A DNA stretch of 64,000 bases from Lentisphaeria bacterium (GCA_018265615.1 JABLYX010000004.1:1-64000); one strand, 5' to 3'; positions 15,536 through 25,311 are shown, numbered from the stretch's first letter. A program made the numbers and translations. The notes: a model not told the origin generated them from the letters alone.

Positions 15536-18177
15536 CGCGGTTGCTCTCGAGTAAGGGAAAATTTCTGCTGGCGTCGCTGATCCTTGCCGCCGGGCTTGCC
15601 GCGCCGCTGCGGGCGGCGAGCCTGAACGCAACCAAGCTGAACTTCTCCTCATTCAAGGAGTTCAATGCGGACAGCTGGCAGTTCGTCGGGCAGAATATCG
15701 TGGCCAGCGGGGTGTACATTCCCGCCGGCGACCTGGAGATTTACGCCGACCGGGCGGTGATCAACATTGAGAGCCGCGACTTCGAAGCGACGGGGAACGT
15801 GCAGGTCTACCGTTGGCAGACCTCCGGCGGCGTGGTCGACATGGCGAGGCTCGCACGCATACAGAATGCGCCAGACACCAGTGTGACGGTACTCGGGATC
15901 ACCGGTGACGTCTGGGGCGACCAGATGGCCAGCGTGTCGGTTTCAAAGCTGACGGACAACATCAAGGCGCAGAAGCTGCTCGGCAACCTCGACAGCGGCT
16001 ATTTCCGTTTCGAGGACGCGCAGTTGCGGTTCCAGACCTTTGTCTGCAAGGCGGAGAGCGCCGAGCGCAAGCCGGACGGCGTCATTACGGTCAAGAACGC
16101 CGAAATCAGCTCCTGCGATTACCTTGAAGACGACAACGGCCACTATTCGATCGGCTGCGCGAGCGCGCAGTTCACGCCGCACACAACCGAGTTTTACGGG
16201 ATGGAGACGATCGATACGGATGTCGGCGACCATTCCGTTTTCCTGACCAACGGTTTCTGGAAGGTCTACGGCGTTCCGATCCTGTGGCTGCCGGCCTTCT
16301 ACAAGCCGAAGGACGAGTCGCCGGGACTCTTCAGCGCGCAGTGGGGGCAGGCGTCCGACTGGGGATATTACGTGATGCTTTCGAAGCGCTTCACGTTCAG
16401 CGAGTATCCGTATGCATCGGTCAAGGTCATGGGGGACTACTATTCGCAGCGCGGCTACGGCTACGGTGCGCAGGCGGATTTCGAGACGGACAACTCCCGC
16501 ACGGAGATTTTCGCCTACGGCATCTGGGACTTCGACCCGAATAAGACGGACAATTACGATCGTTACCGGGTTAAAGTGCCGAAGACGCGGTACGATTTCC
16601 GGATCACGAATGTGACGCACATCACGCCGCGGCTCGACTTCCGCGGGGCGCTCGAGATCATCAGCGACCCGTATTTCACGCGCGACTTTTTCTCCGGCCG
16701 GTACGACAAGGATCCGCAGCCGGCGACCTACATGTCGCTTGAGCAGCAGTTCGACCATTTCAGCGCGTCGCTCTACGTCCGGCCGAAGGTGAACAGCTTC
16801 TACACGACGGTGCAGCGTCTGCCGGGATTCCGGCTCGATGTGCACCGGCAGCAGATTTTCGATACGAACTTCTACTATCAGGGGGATCTGTCGCTCGATT
16901 ACCTGAAGATGGACTGGATCAAGTTCGACTGGAAGAACAAGCATTATCCGGATGAGCGGCTGAAGAACTATTCGAGCTTCCGGATGGATACGACCCACTT
17001 TCTCTATTTCCCGCTCCGGTTCGACTGGCTGACGCTGGTTCCGCGTGCGGGGCTGAAGCTGACCGCGTATTCGAATACCTCGAAGCGCAAGGTCAGCTCC
17101 GAAGCGCTGATGGATCAGTTCCGGGCGGCCGACCCGCAGAACAGGAGCGGATTTCCGCTGACCAATTATGATGACAAGGGCGGGGCGAAGCTGCGTTTCC
17201 TCGGTGAGGTCGGCGTTGAGGCTTCGACAAAGATCTACAACTCGTGGCAGGATGTCCGCAGCTCGTTTCTGGCGCTCGACGGACTCCGGCACGTGATCCG
17301 GCCCTACATCAACTACACGCTGATCCCGAGGCCGAACGTGCGGCGGGAGCACATCTATTATTTCGACGACATCGACCGGATCGACCGGCAGCATTTCGTC
17401 CGCTTCGGGTTGGAGAACCGGCTGCAGACGCGTGACGGAAATTCGATCCGCGACTATTTTTCGATGGAGAATTACTGGGATCTGCATATGCAGAAGGAAG
17501 ACGGCTTCAGCCAGATAGGCGACTTCTGCACGATCCTGACGGCGACGCCGTTCAAGGGATTCTCGATCTCCACACTGTTTTCCATCGACGCCGGCGGCAA
17601 CAACGGCAAGGTTCCCGAGACGGTCCGGAACGGCCGCGACGCGGGGCGGCCGGGCATGAACCTGCGCTGGCTGAACCGCTGGAACATCATGCTGAAATAT
17701 TCGCCGGCGCCGGATTGGGATTTCATGTTCGCTTATATCTATCACCGGCCGTACGGTTCGCGCAGCACCTATTCGATGGGGTCCACTCTGACACAGCTCG
17801 ACGCGGGTTCGTTTTTCAACAAGTACTTCGACGAGCACACGGAGGAGCTGCGCTTCAGCATCCGCATGCCGATCACGCCGGACCGCAGGACGTTTGCTTC
17901 GTACGCGATGTCGTACGACATCCAGGAGGGCTACATCGATGTCCATACGCTGCAGATTATCCGGAATTTCCACTGCTGGGAGGTCGCGGCCGGCATGCAG
18001 TGGGAGCGGGATGAAGACGAGCACAAATATAAACAGAGCTTCCTGTTCTCCATCTACCTGACCGGCCTGCAGTCGCCGCTGCTCGGGGGAGGGCAGAACA
18101 AGATCCTTTCACAGGCAGACTCCGCGATGCGGGCGCCGGGATCGTCGCGCGGAAGCAAATTCTGGGGCAATGACTGA
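15532..18177 (+). CDS. lptD: LPS-assembly outer-membrane protein LptD
   Basis: An 881-residue protein. The GTG at 15532 is chosen: GGAGAGG stands directly before it and the signal peptide (LLASLILAAGLAAPLRAA, about 13-29) follows. The GTG overlaps the TGA of the previous gene. The N-terminal OstA/LptA-like beta-jellyroll (residues 30-200, with repeats such as EIYADRAVINIESRDFEATGNV) precedes a C-terminal beta-barrel rich in aromatic strands. LptD inserts lipopolysaccharide into the outer leaflet with LptE. The gap of 2 bp to hldD strengthens the LPS assignment. N-terminal cysteines of the disulphide type seen in E. coli are not evident. Confidence 0.9.
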   Translation: MTRLLSSKGKFLLASLILAAGLAAPLRAASLNATKLNFSSFKEFNADSWQFVGQNIVASGVYIPAGDLEIYADRAVINIESRDFEATGNVQVYRWQTSGGVVDMARLARIQNAPDTSVTVLGITGDVWGDQMASVSVSKLTDNIKAQKLLGNLDSGYFRFEDAQLRFQTFVCKAESAERKPDGVITVKNAEISSCDYLEDDNGHYSIGCASAQFTPHTTEFYGMETIDTDVGDHSVFLTNGFWKVYGVPILWLPAFYKPKDESPGLFSAQWGQASDWGYYVMLSKRFTFSEYPYASVKVMGDYYSQRGYGYGAQADFETDNSRTEIFAYGIWDFDPNKTDNYDRYRVKVPKTRYDFRITNVTHITPRLDFRGALEIISDPYFTRDFFSGRYDKDPQPATYMSLEQQFDHFSASLYVRPKVNSFYTTVQRLPGFRLDVHRQQIFDTNFYYQGDLSLDYLKMDWIKFDWKNKHYPDERLKNYSSFRMDTTHFLYFPLRFDWLTLVPRAGLKLTAYSNTSKRKVSSEALMDQFRAADPQNRSGFPLTNYDDKGGAKLRFLGEVGVEASTKIYNSWQDVRSSFLALDGLRHVIRPYINYTLIPRPNVRREHIYYFDDIDRIDRQHFVRFGLENRLQTRDGNSIRDYFSMENYWDLHMQKEDGFSQIGDFCTILTATPFKGFSISTLFSIDAGGNNGKVPETVRNGRDAGRPGMNLRWLNRWNIMLKYSPAPDWDFMFAYIYHRPYGSRSTYSMGSTLTQLDAGSFFNKYFDEHTEELRFSIRMPITPDRRTFASYAMSYDIQEGYIDVHTLQIIRNFHCWEVAAGMQWERDEDEHKYKQSFLFSIYLTGLQSPLLGGGQNKILSQADSAMRAPGSSRGSKFWGND

Positions 18178-18179
18178 CC

Positions 18180-19169
18180 ATGTATATCGTTACGGGTGGA
18201 GCGGGCCTGATCGGCAGCGCGGTTGTGTGGGAATTGAACCGGCGGGGCGTCGGGGATATCCTTGTGGTGGACCATCTCGGCCAGTCGGACAAGTGGAAGA
18301 ACCTGAGCGCGCTGGCATTCTCGGATTATCTGGAGAAGGATGAGTTCCGCGCGCAGCTCGCCGCGGGCGGGTTCAACGGTGCGCGAATCGAGGGCGTGAT
18401 CCATATGGGCGCGTGCTCCTCCACGATGGAACGTGACGCATCCTACCTCATCGACAACAATTTCCATGCGACGAAGGAGCTTGCGGAGTACTGCCTTGCG
18501 CGGGAGATCCGCTTTCTGTACGCTTCGAGCTGTGCGACCTACGGCGACGGCAGCCGCGGCTACGTCGACGACGAGTCCCGCATCGAGGAGCTCCGCCCGA
18601 TGAACATGTACGGCTATTCGAAGCAGCTCTTCGACCTCTGGGCGAAGCGCCGGGGGGCGTTCTCGAAGCTGACCGGGTGTAAATTTTCGAATGTCTACGG
18701 GCCGAACGAACGCCACAAGGGCGATATGCGCAGCGTGGTGCTGCGCGCATTCGAACAGATCACAGAGACGGGAAAACTCAAGCTCTTCCGCTCGTACCGG
18801 CCGGAATACGCCGACGGCGAGCAGATGCGGGACTTCCTTTACGTGAAGGACGCGGCCGATATGATCCTCTTCCTCTTCGAGCATCCGCAGGGGGCCGGGC
18901 TCTACAACATCGGCAGCGGCCGGGCGGAAACCTGGAACGCACTGGCTGCCGCCGCGTTCGAGGCGCTCGACCGGCCGGTCGACATCGAGTACATCGATAT
19001 GCCGGAGCATCTGCGCGACCGCTACCAGTATTACACGAAAGCGGAGATGGGCAAGCTGAAGGCGCTCGGCTATGGCCGCGAGGCGACGAGTCTGCGCGAC
19101 TCGGTGCTCGACTGCATCCGCAATTACCTTGTGACCGGCAGCTACCTGGGCGACGAATGCGAAAAGTAG
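18180..19169 (+). CDS. hldD: ADP-L-glycero-D-manno-heptose 6-epimerase
   Basis: A 329-residue short-chain dehydrogenase-type epimerase. The NADP-binding TGGAGLIG is at residues 5-12, HMGACSST at 75-82, and the catalytic Tyr144-x3-Lys148 is in MYGYSK. It converts ADP-D-glycero- to ADP-L-glycero-D-manno-heptose, the donor for LPS inner-core heptose. This implies a heptose-containing LPS core. It overlaps rsmB by 13 bp and follows lptD by 2 bp. Confidence 0.94.
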   Translation: MYIVTGGAGLIGSAVVWELNRRGVGDILVVDHLGQSDKWKNLSALAFSDYLEKDEFRAQLAAGGFNGARIEGVIHMGACSSTMERDASYLIDNNFHATKELAEYCLAREIRFLYASSCATYGDGSRGYVDDESRIEELRPMNMYGYSKQLFDLWAKRRGAFSKLTGCKFSNVYGPNERHKGDMRSVVLRAFEQITETGKLKLFRSYRPEYADGEQMRDFLYVKDAADMILFLFEHPQGAGLYNIGSGRAETWNALAAAAFEALDRPVDIEYIDMPEHLRDRYQYYTKAEMGKLKALGYGREATSLRDSVLDCIRNYLVTGSYLGDECEK

Positions 19170-20398
19170 CCCCCGATACGGCGACGCGTGTGCTGGCCGA
19201 TGCTTCGAAGGTGCTGGCCCTGGTTGAGAACGGGGAACAGAGCCTTGACGATGCGTTGGATTCCGCGCTGACCCACCCGGATCTGCGCCGGACCGTCAGC
19301 AGTCTGCTCTTTTTTTATTTCCGTCACAAGCGGCTGATCGACAGTTGGATCGGAACACTTGCCGCGCGCCCGCCGCGCCCGCGTCTGCGCCGGCTGCTGG
19401 CGATGGTGCTGACGCAGATCCGTTTTCAGAGCGGCATCGCGCCGGAATCGGCGGTAAATGTCGCGGTCGATTGCGCCAAGGCGGAGGGAAAACTGAACGA
19501 GGCGAAGTTCGTAAACGCGGTTTTGCGCCGCGCCGCGACTTCTCTGCCTGTGGTGACGGAGGCTCCGGGCGAGGTATTTCCGCCTGTGCTGCTGAGGAGT
19601 TGGCGGAGGATCTATTCCGGGGAAGAGATCGCGGAGATGTGCCGCGCGTTCCTCTCCCCCGCTCCCTTTACGTTCCGTGCGGAGCGCGGCTTTGAGCCGC
19701 CGGAGGCGTGGAGCGTCCGTCCGGCTGCGAGTTGCGGGCCGTTCCGCTTTTACGAGAGTTCCGAGCCGGGTGCGGTACTGGAGTCCGGTGCGCTGCGGGA
19801 TGGAAGGATTTATATCCAGGACCCCGCGACCGCGCTGGCGCCTTCGCTGCCGGAGATGGCCGGGGTCCGGAGCGTGCTCGACGTCTGTGCTGCGCCGGGC
19901 GGCAAGTCGCTGCTGCTGGCGGAGCGGATGGAGCCGGGCTCGACGCTGACCGCCGCCGACCGTTCGGCGCGGCGGCAGGAGCAGACGAAAGAGAATTTCC
20001 GCTGCCGCGGGCTCGCCTTTCCGGTCGTTGTCGCGGAGCCGCAGGAGCTGAATGGGAGTTTCGATCTCGTGCTCGCGGATGTTCCGTGTTCGAACACCGG
20101 GGTGTTCCGGCGCCGGCCGGATGCGCTGTGGCGCTTCGGAGCCCCGGAGCTGAAGAAGATCACGGCGCTGCAGTATGCGATTCTCGAAGCCGCGGCCGCG
20201 CGTGTCGCGCCGGGCGGACAGCTTGTCTACAGCACCTGCAGCATCGAGCCGGAGGAGAACGCGGAGCAGATCGAACGGTTTGTTGCCGCACATCCGGAGT
20301 TCAAGGCCGTCGCCGGGGAGCAGCTGCTCCCGTCGGCGGAACATGACGGCGCTTACGCCTGCCTGCTGCGGCGCAGTGCGAAGAGCATCCTCAGATAA
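19157..20398 (+). CDS. rsmB: 16S rRNA m5C methyltransferase, RsmB/Sun family
   Basis: A 413-residue enzyme. Residues 1-130 resemble the NusB-like RNA-binding domain. The SAM-binding motif is DVCAAPGGK (242-250); motif IV is DVPCSNTGV (Cys311) and motif VI is YSTCSIEPEEN (Cys361), the two catalytic cysteines of RNA m5C methylases. RsmB modifies C967 of 16S rRNA in E. coli. Its start lies inside hldD. Its 3' end overlaps the convergent GT2 gene by 46 bp. Confidence 0.93.
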   Translation: MRKVAPDTATRVLADASKVLALVENGEQSLDDALDSALTHPDLRRTVSSLLFFYFRHKRLIDSWIGTLAARPPRPRLRRLLAMVLTQIRFQSGIAPESAVNVAVDCAKAEGKLNEAKFVNAVLRRAATSLPVVTEAPGEVFPPVLLRSWRRIYSGEEIAEMCRAFLSPAPFTFRAERGFEPPEAWSVRPAASCGPFRFYESSEPGAVLESGALRDGRIYIQDPATALAPSLPEMAGVRSVLDVCAAPGGKSLLLAERMEPGSTLTAADRSARRQEQTKENFRCRGLAFPVVVAEPQELNGSFDLVLADVPCSNTGVFRRRPDALWRFGAPELKKITALQYAILEAAAARVAPGGQLVYSTCSIEPEENAEQIERFVAAHPEFKAVAGEQLLPSAEHDGAYACLLRRSAKSILR

Positions 20399-21063
20399 TC
20401 GAGCATGACCCTGGCGGAAAGCTTGCTTTTGCCGTGCTCGCGCAGCCCGAAGGTGATGCCGTGCTCGACCACGCGGCACGGTTCGGGGGCGGTCGTCAGC
20501 AGATAGAGCAGCTCGAGCATGATTTTGAATCCCTTCGGGCTCATGCGGGGGGCGACGCGCTCGAACGCCTCGCGACGCAGCGCGAAGAAGCCGGACATCG
20601 GGTCCTTCACCTTCACGCCGAGAATGATATGCGCCATCGCGGCGGCGGTGCGGCTGACCAGTACGCGGAACGGATTCCATTTCTCCCGGAAGCCGCCTCC
20701 CGGGGCATAGCGGGAACCGACCGCGAAATCGCTCGTTTCAAGCTCGTTCAGGAGCCCGATGAGGTCCGCCGTATCATGCTGGAGGTCTCCATCCATGCAG
20801 CAGAGGAATTCACCTTTCGCCGCCTTGAATCCCTTGACGATGCTCGGGCTGAGGCCCGGGATGCCGTCGTTCAGGATTGCACGCACATTGTCGTGCCCGG
20901 CGGCGGCGTAGGCGTTGACCGCCTCGGCCGTGCCGTCCGGTGAATTCTCATCCGCAACGATGATTTCGTAGTCCTCAAGGCCGCTCTTTTCGATGCGGTC
21001 GATGAGGAGCAGGATGTTTTCCCGTTCATTCAGCGTCGGAACGACGATCGAATACCTGATCAT
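20353..21063 (-). CDS. Glycosyltransferase family 2, polyprenyl-phosphate sugar synthase-like
   Basis: A 236-residue GT-A protein without membrane helices. The start at 21063 has AAGGAGC upstream. Residues 4-12 are YSIVVPTLN, followed by VADENSPDGT (36-45) and the metal-binding DGD (91-93, CMDGDLQHD). This resembles dolichol-phosphate mannose synthase (DPM1)-type enzymes, which move a sugar from a nucleotide donor to a polyprenyl phosphate at the inner membrane. It is the last gene of a five-gene operon. Confidence 0.86.
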   Translation of the reverse strand: MIRYSIVVPTLNERENILLLIDRIEKSGLEDYEIIVADENSPDGTAEAVNAYAAAGHDNVRAILNDGIPGLSPSIVKGFKAAKGEFLCCMDGDLQHDTADLIGLLNELETSDFAVGSRYAPGGGFREKWNPFRVLVSRTAAAMAHIILGVKVKDPMSGFFALRREAFERVAPRMSPKGFKIMLELLYLLTTAPEPCRVVEHGITFGLREHGKSKLSARVMLDYLRMLFALRRSRQA

Positions 21064-21088
21064 ATCCTGCTCCTTTCGGGTTCCGGCC

Positions 21089-21391
21089 TCAGGCCGGTTT
21101 GACGACAGTGACGACCGACGACTCGCGCAGCGGCGTGACCGCCTCGCGGTAGACGGCCATATGCGGGGTTGCAAGGTGCGCTTTCAGGTGCTCCGGCGAT
21201 TTCCAGGTCTCGAGGATCGTGACCGCGTTCGGATCGGCGGGAGCGCCGACGCCCGCATCGGCGTCGACGCAGGCTTCGTAGCGGATGCAGCCGTCTTCGG
21301 CCAGCACGTTCGGAATGTTGTCGTTCAGGATCTGGAGAAACTTCTCAAGGCTGCCCGCTTTGATGACGCAGCGCGCGATGACATGGACCAT
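21089..21391 (-). CDS. Antibiotic biosynthesis monooxygenase (ABM) family protein
   Basis: A 100-residue single-domain dimeric alpha-beta barrel protein of the YgiN/ABM type. Signs are VIARCVIKAGSLEKFLQIL at the start, EDGCIRYEACVDAD, VTILETWKSPEHLKAHLATPH and a C-terminal beta strand. Relatives act on quinols or small aromatic and carbonyl metabolites without cofactors, or have signalling roles. It lies 9 bp after the SGNH esterase gene. A specific substrate cannot be inferred. Confidence 0.85.
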   Translation of the reverse strand: MVHVIARCVIKAGSLEKFLQILNDNIPNVLAEDGCIRYEACVDADAGVGAPADPNAVTILETWKSPEHLKAHLATPHMAVYREAVTPLRESSVVTVVKPA

Positions 21392-21400
21392 TTTCTTACC

Positions 21401-22144
21401 TCACTTGATGTTGACGAACAGCTCGGAAACGGGGAGCTTCTGCTCTTTCGCGCTCCGGACCACTTCTTTGGCGACGGCGGCCGCGCCGAGATAGGAAAAG
21501 TGCGTGTTGTCCTTCGCACCCTTCGGATATCCGGGATATTCCCCCGGCGCGACGATCGTCAGATACTTTTTCGAATTCTCCGGCCCTTCGGCGCGGAACA
21601 GTTTTTCCGTGAAGGCGTTCAGGTCGATGAGCGCGACCTTCTGCGCTTTGGCGGTTTCGCGGACGACCTTCGGGTAGTCGCCGAGGCTCTGCCGGAACTC
21701 TCCGTTGGAACTGAAATGACGGCGGCTGACCGGTGTGCAGAGGATCGGCGTTGCTTTCTTGGCGCGCACATCGGCGATGAACTTTTCGAGGTTCGCGCGA
21801 TAGTCCGTGGCGGCCTCCGCGTAGATCGCCGGCTTGTCTTTCTTCTGGTCATTGTGGCCGAATTGGATGAAGACGAAATCGCCGGGCTGCAGCGCGTCGA
21901 CGAGCTTCTTCCAGCGCCCTTCGGTCTGGAACGACTTTGTGCTGCGCCCGCCGACGGCGAGGTTCACAACCTTGACGCCGGGCTTGCTGAAATCCTTCAG
22001 CGCCTGGCCCCAGCCGGTCATCGGAGCTTTGTCCTTTTTGTAGTCACAGACGGTGGAGTCCCCCGCCAGATAGATCGACGGTTCGGCGGCCCCGAGCAGA
22101 AGTGCGGCGGAACAGGCGGCGACGGTGAGAAACATGTGCTTCAT
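21401..22144 (-). CDS. Secreted SGNH hydrolase, rhamnogalacturonan acetylesterase-like
   Basis: A 247-residue protein. The ATG at 22144 has GAGGGAG seven bases upstream. A signal peptide covers residues 1-20 (AALLLGA/AE). Block I is GDST (Ser30 nucleophile), block III is GHND (96-99), and block V has Asp212 and His215 (DNTHFSYLGA). This is the pattern of rhamnogalacturonan and related carbohydrate acetylesterases. It should remove acetyl groups from plant-type polysaccharide in the periplasm or outside. A second, longer relative lies at 40058-41197. Confidence 0.9.
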   Translation of the reverse strand: MKHMFLTVAACSAALLLGAAEPSIYLAGDSTVCDYKKDKAPMTGWGQALKDFSKPGVKVVNLAVGGRSTKSFQTEGRWKKLVDALQPGDFVFIQFGHNDQKKDKPAIYAEAATDYRANLEKFIADVRAKKATPILCTPVSRRHFSSNGEFRQSLGDYPKVVRETAKAQKVALIDLNAFTEKLFRAEGPENSKKYLTIVAPGEYPGYPKGAKDNTHFSYLGAAAVAKEVVRSAKEQKLPVSELFVNIK

Positions 22145-22146
22145 CT

Positions 22147-23334
22147 TCAATCTCCCTCGTTGGTTTGCTGCAGTATGGCGGAGAGGATCCTCTCCGAATC
22201 CGCGACCGGGACCGGCCGCGGTGCATTTTCAAGCTTCATCTTATTCTGCGCGCCGCTGCGGGCCGTCGCTTCGAGCAGCTCCGGCGTGATGCCCGGACAG
22301 TCGCGCAGCGCGGCCGGAACTCCGAGCAAATCGAGGAAGCGGCGGTAAGAGGAGATGACCTCCTCCGGTGTTTTTCCCGGAAACAGCGGTGCGAGCCGCA
22401 TCGTGCGCTCCGCGACCGCCGGGTTCCCGAGGTAGTAGCGCCAGCAGGCCGGCAGCAGTATCGCGACCGCGATGCCGTGTTCGAGCCTGCCGAACCACGA
22501 AAAGCTCGCAAGGTGCGGCAGCCCGGTCGATTTGAACCGGATCACCATGCCGCCGAGCGTCGCGGCGAAGCTCATGTTCCGGCGCGCCTCTTCATCGCCG
22601 CCCTCTGTGACCGCGCGCGGCAGATTCTCCGTGATCAGGCGGATCGACTCGAGCGCCCAGGCGTTCGCATCCGGATTGTTTTTGTCCGCGCCGATATTCA
22701 GAAGCCCTTCAATCGAATGTGCAAGCGCGTCGCATCCGGTGGCGCGCGTGACGGCGGGCGGCATGCTCCGCGTGAGCTCCGGTACGGAGAGCGCGAGTTC
22801 CGGCACGATGAATTGTTCCGCGATGAGCTTCTTCACCTTGAGTTCCGGATCGACGATGTTGCTGTAGGGCGTCGCCTCCGAGCCGGTTCCCGAGGTCGTG
22901 GGGATGCAGATGACGCGGTCCGGCTTCGCTTCCGGGAAACGTTCGCTGTAGCGATTCACGCCGAAGTGCTCCGCGAGCGGCCAGCCGGACTGGGCGGAGA
23001 GGTACGCCGCCTTCGCCGCGTCCATTGCGCTGCCCCCGCCGAGCGCGATGACCGCGCACGGCTTTTCCGACCGGATGAGCGCGGTCATTGTCTCGACCGT
23101 GACAACGGCCGGTTCCGCCTCGATTTCCGTAAAACGGATGAGCTCGCAGGACGCCTGCTTCACAGCCTCTTCGAGCAGCCGGACGCCGCCGTTGGTTTCG
23201 GCGGAGCGGCGCCCGGTGAAGGCGACCACCCGGCCGGGGCCGCGTTTGCGGAGCTCTTCGGCAAGCGCTTTCCCCGGGGAAACGGTGATGATCCGTTCCC
23301 CCGGAGCCTGGGCGATATACCGCAATGCGTCCAT
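22147..23334 (-). CDS. Iron-containing alcohol dehydrogenase (group III)
   Basis: A 395-residue cytoplasmic NAD(P)-dependent dehydrogenase. Motifs are ALGGGSAMDAAKAA (97-110, coenzyme site), PTTSGTGSEAT (145-155), and the metal ligands Asp202, His206 (GCDALAHSIEG), His274 and His286 (LEHGIA). It starts 5 bp after the GH20 gene and ends 2 bp before the esterase, so it is translationally linked to both. It probably handles an alcohol or aldehyde from sugar breakdown; substrate unknown. Confidence 0.9.
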   Translation of the reverse strand: MDALRYIAQAPGERIITVSPGKALAEELRKRGPGRVVAFTGRRSAETNGGVRLLEEAVKQASCELIRFTEIEAEPAVVTVETMTALIRSEKPCAVIALGGGSAMDAAKAAYLSAQSGWPLAEHFGVNRYSERFPEAKPDRVICIPTTSGTGSEATPYSNIVDPELKVKKLIAEQFIVPELALSVPELTRSMPPAVTRATGCDALAHSIEGLLNIGADKNNPDANAWALESIRLITENLPRAVTEGGDEEARRNMSFAATLGGMVIRFKSTGLPHLASFSWFGRLEHGIAVAILLPACWRYYLGNPAVAERTMRLAPLFPGKTPEEVISSYRRFLDLLGVPAALRDCPGITPELLEATARSGAQNKMKLENAPRPVPVADSERILSAILQQTNEGD

Positions 23335-23339
23335 ATTCT

Positions 23340-25214
23340 TCAGATTCCCGTCGAACCGGTGGCGACCCGGCCGTGCCAGCTGAGGGTGTTCACGGTTTTT
23401 TCCGCCGGAGAAACGCGCGCATCGAGCTCTTCGATCGAGCTGACGGTTCCGTCGAGGTATTCGCGGATCCGCAGCGCGGTCTCCTCGAGGCGGGCGGCCT
23501 GTGCCGCGTTGCGCGCCTGGATGACTTCGAGTCCGAACGGCTTCGCACACTTCAGCCACTGGCGGCGGAACGATGCGTCGAATTCCCACAGCGCCGCGAT
23601 TGCCGCCGGAACGAGCGAAACCGCGATCTGCCGCAGGGCGATCCGGTCATCGCGGTCGTAAGCTGCCTCGAGCGCGCCGCGCAGTTCGAGTTTCAGCAGC
23701 AGGAGCTGCAGCGCATTGATGATGTGCTCGAAATCCCCCGCGAAGCTCTCCTCCTGGTACGGGAGGAGCTTCCGCAGCATTTCGTCATAGCGGTCGCTGA
23801 GCGCGAGGTCGAATTCAGGGTTGCGCCGCTTGCAGTCGTCGTAGAGGATGCCGAGCAGCGGGTCATCCCAGATCATTGCGGCCGGATTCATCGCGTAGTC
23901 GTCAGAGGCTTCGATGTTTGCCGCGACAAGGTGCGCCTCGTAGCTGCTCTGGCAGATCGCCGCGAACCGGCGGCTGGTCGCCTTGCCGGGGTCGTCCTCC
24001 GGGACGCCGAACGCGAGGTCCGCGCAGCAGATGATTCCGGCCAGCGACGAGCCGTAGTTGCAGTATGCGCCGTTGTCGCCCCACATCGTGAAGAAGAGCT
24101 CTGACACCCTCTGCCGGCGGCACGCCTGGATGCACGGCACGGCCGTCTTCATCGTCTTGGCATGGTCGTACCAGAGACGGGTCCAGGTCCAGATGCCGGA
24201 GCCCATGACCGGCTCGAAGCCGATATCGCGGTGGCGTTTGATCATCTTCTCGTACATGGCGGCGTCTTCGTGGTAGTAGTCCCAATAGACGAGCTGCACA
24301 TTCTGCGGAATCTTCTTCTGCACGGATTCCGGAACCGGATGTGCCAGGTCGTAGTAATTCTGCTCCGGGTTCGAGAGCCGGAAATACATATCCGACCAGA
24401 TGATCGGCGCGAGCCCCGCCTTCCGGCAGATTTCGTTCACCTTCGCGAGGTGGCGGTTGAAAAGTTCGAACCCGTTTTCATAACCGTATTTGTCGAGAAA
24501 GCGGCCGCGGCCGAGGTCGTGGGTTTCGTCCATACCGACATGGATGCGGCGGCTGCCGAGCGTTTCGCTCCAGAAGCGGATCATCTTTTCGATCAGCGCA
24601 TAGGTTTTCGGCTCATCGACCAGCATCACGCTGTTCGTGTCCTTCACTTCGCCGTACGCGCCGTTCCATTTGATGACCTGCTCGAGGTGGCCGAGCGTCT
24701 GGATGCAGCCGATCAGCTCGATGCCGAGGCGCGAGGCATAGAGGTCGAGCTCCCGGATCTCCTCCGGCGAGTACGCGCCGCGCATGTAACCGAAGAACGG
24801 TTCGTCCGGCAGCTCGTAGACGTCTTCGGTATAGAGCATGACCATGTTGTATCCCGCGAGAGCGAGGCGGCGGAGCCACATTTTGAGGTTTTCTACCCGC
24901 ATGACCATGTTGCGGGAGACGTCGAGCATGATGCCGAGCGTCTTGAACGGCGTGCTCTCTCTGCATTCGATTTTACCGAGGGCGGAACCGATTCCGCGCG
25001 CGGCTCCCGCGATCGAATTGTATTCGATGAGGACTTCGCCGGGGGAACGTGTGACCCGCGACACCGTGCCGTCCCCCTTTACACGCTTCGCTTTGAGCTT
25101 CAGACCGCGGCCGGAGCTGGAAACCGGGTACTCCTCCTCGAGCGTCGCCAGAAGTGCGTGCAGTTCTTCCGGCACATCCGTGGAACGCCACACCAGTCTT
25201 GAAACCTGAACCAT
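23340..25214 (-). CDS. Glycoside hydrolase family 20-like, cytoplasmic
   Basis: A 624-residue protein without a signal peptide. GAGGAAG precedes the ATG at 25214. A small N-terminal alpha/beta domain (1-90) is followed by a TIM barrel that starts TPFKTLGIMLDVSRN. The catalytic pair Asp229-Glu230 is in HVGMDETHD, as in family 20 beta-N-acetylhexosaminidases with substrate-assisted catalysis. A helical C-terminal region follows from about residue 460. Cytoplasmic location suggests it acts on imported N-acetylated oligosaccharides. It leads the five-gene operon ending in GT2. Confidence 0.87.
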   Translation of the reverse strand: MVQVSRLVWRSTDVPEELHALLATLEEEYPVSSSGRGLKLKAKRVKGDGTVSRVTRSPGEVLIEYNSIAGAARGIGSALGKIECRESTPFKTLGIMLDVSRNMVMRVENLKMWLRRLALAGYNMVMLYTEDVYELPDEPFFGYMRGAYSPEEIRELDLYASRLGIELIGCIQTLGHLEQVIKWNGAYGEVKDTNSVMLVDEPKTYALIEKMIRFWSETLGSRRIHVGMDETHDLGRGRFLDKYGYENGFELFNRHLAKVNEICRKAGLAPIIWSDMYFRLSNPEQNYYDLAHPVPESVQKKIPQNVQLVYWDYYHEDAAMYEKMIKRHRDIGFEPVMGSGIWTWTRLWYDHAKTMKTAVPCIQACRRQRVSELFFTMWGDNGAYCNYGSSLAGIICCADLAFGVPEDDPGKATSRRFAAICQSSYEAHLVAANIEASDDYAMNPAAMIWDDPLLGILYDDCKRRNPEFDLALSDRYDEMLRKLLPYQEESFAGDFEHIINALQLLLLKLELRGALEAAYDRDDRIALRQIAVSLVPAAIAALWEFDASFRRQWLKCAKPFGLEVIQARNAAQAARLEETALRIREYLDGTVSSIEELDARVSPAEKTVNTLSWHGRVATGSTGI

Positions 25215-25283
25215 AAATTCTTCCTCGCTGTTGATCACTCGCCTGAACTGTCGGGCGGTCCGCCGTTTTCCGGCGGCCATATC

Positions 25284-25311
25284 ATAAGATATCACGCGAT
25301 TTCGCGGATGC
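25284..25311 (-). promoter_or_regulatory. Promoter of the GH20 operon with dyad in the spacer
   Basis: On the minus strand TTGCAT (25311-25306) and TATCTT (25289-25284) are 16 bp apart. The spacer holds the palindrome CGCGATTTCGCG (25293-25304), a possible operator. Confidence 0.5.
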
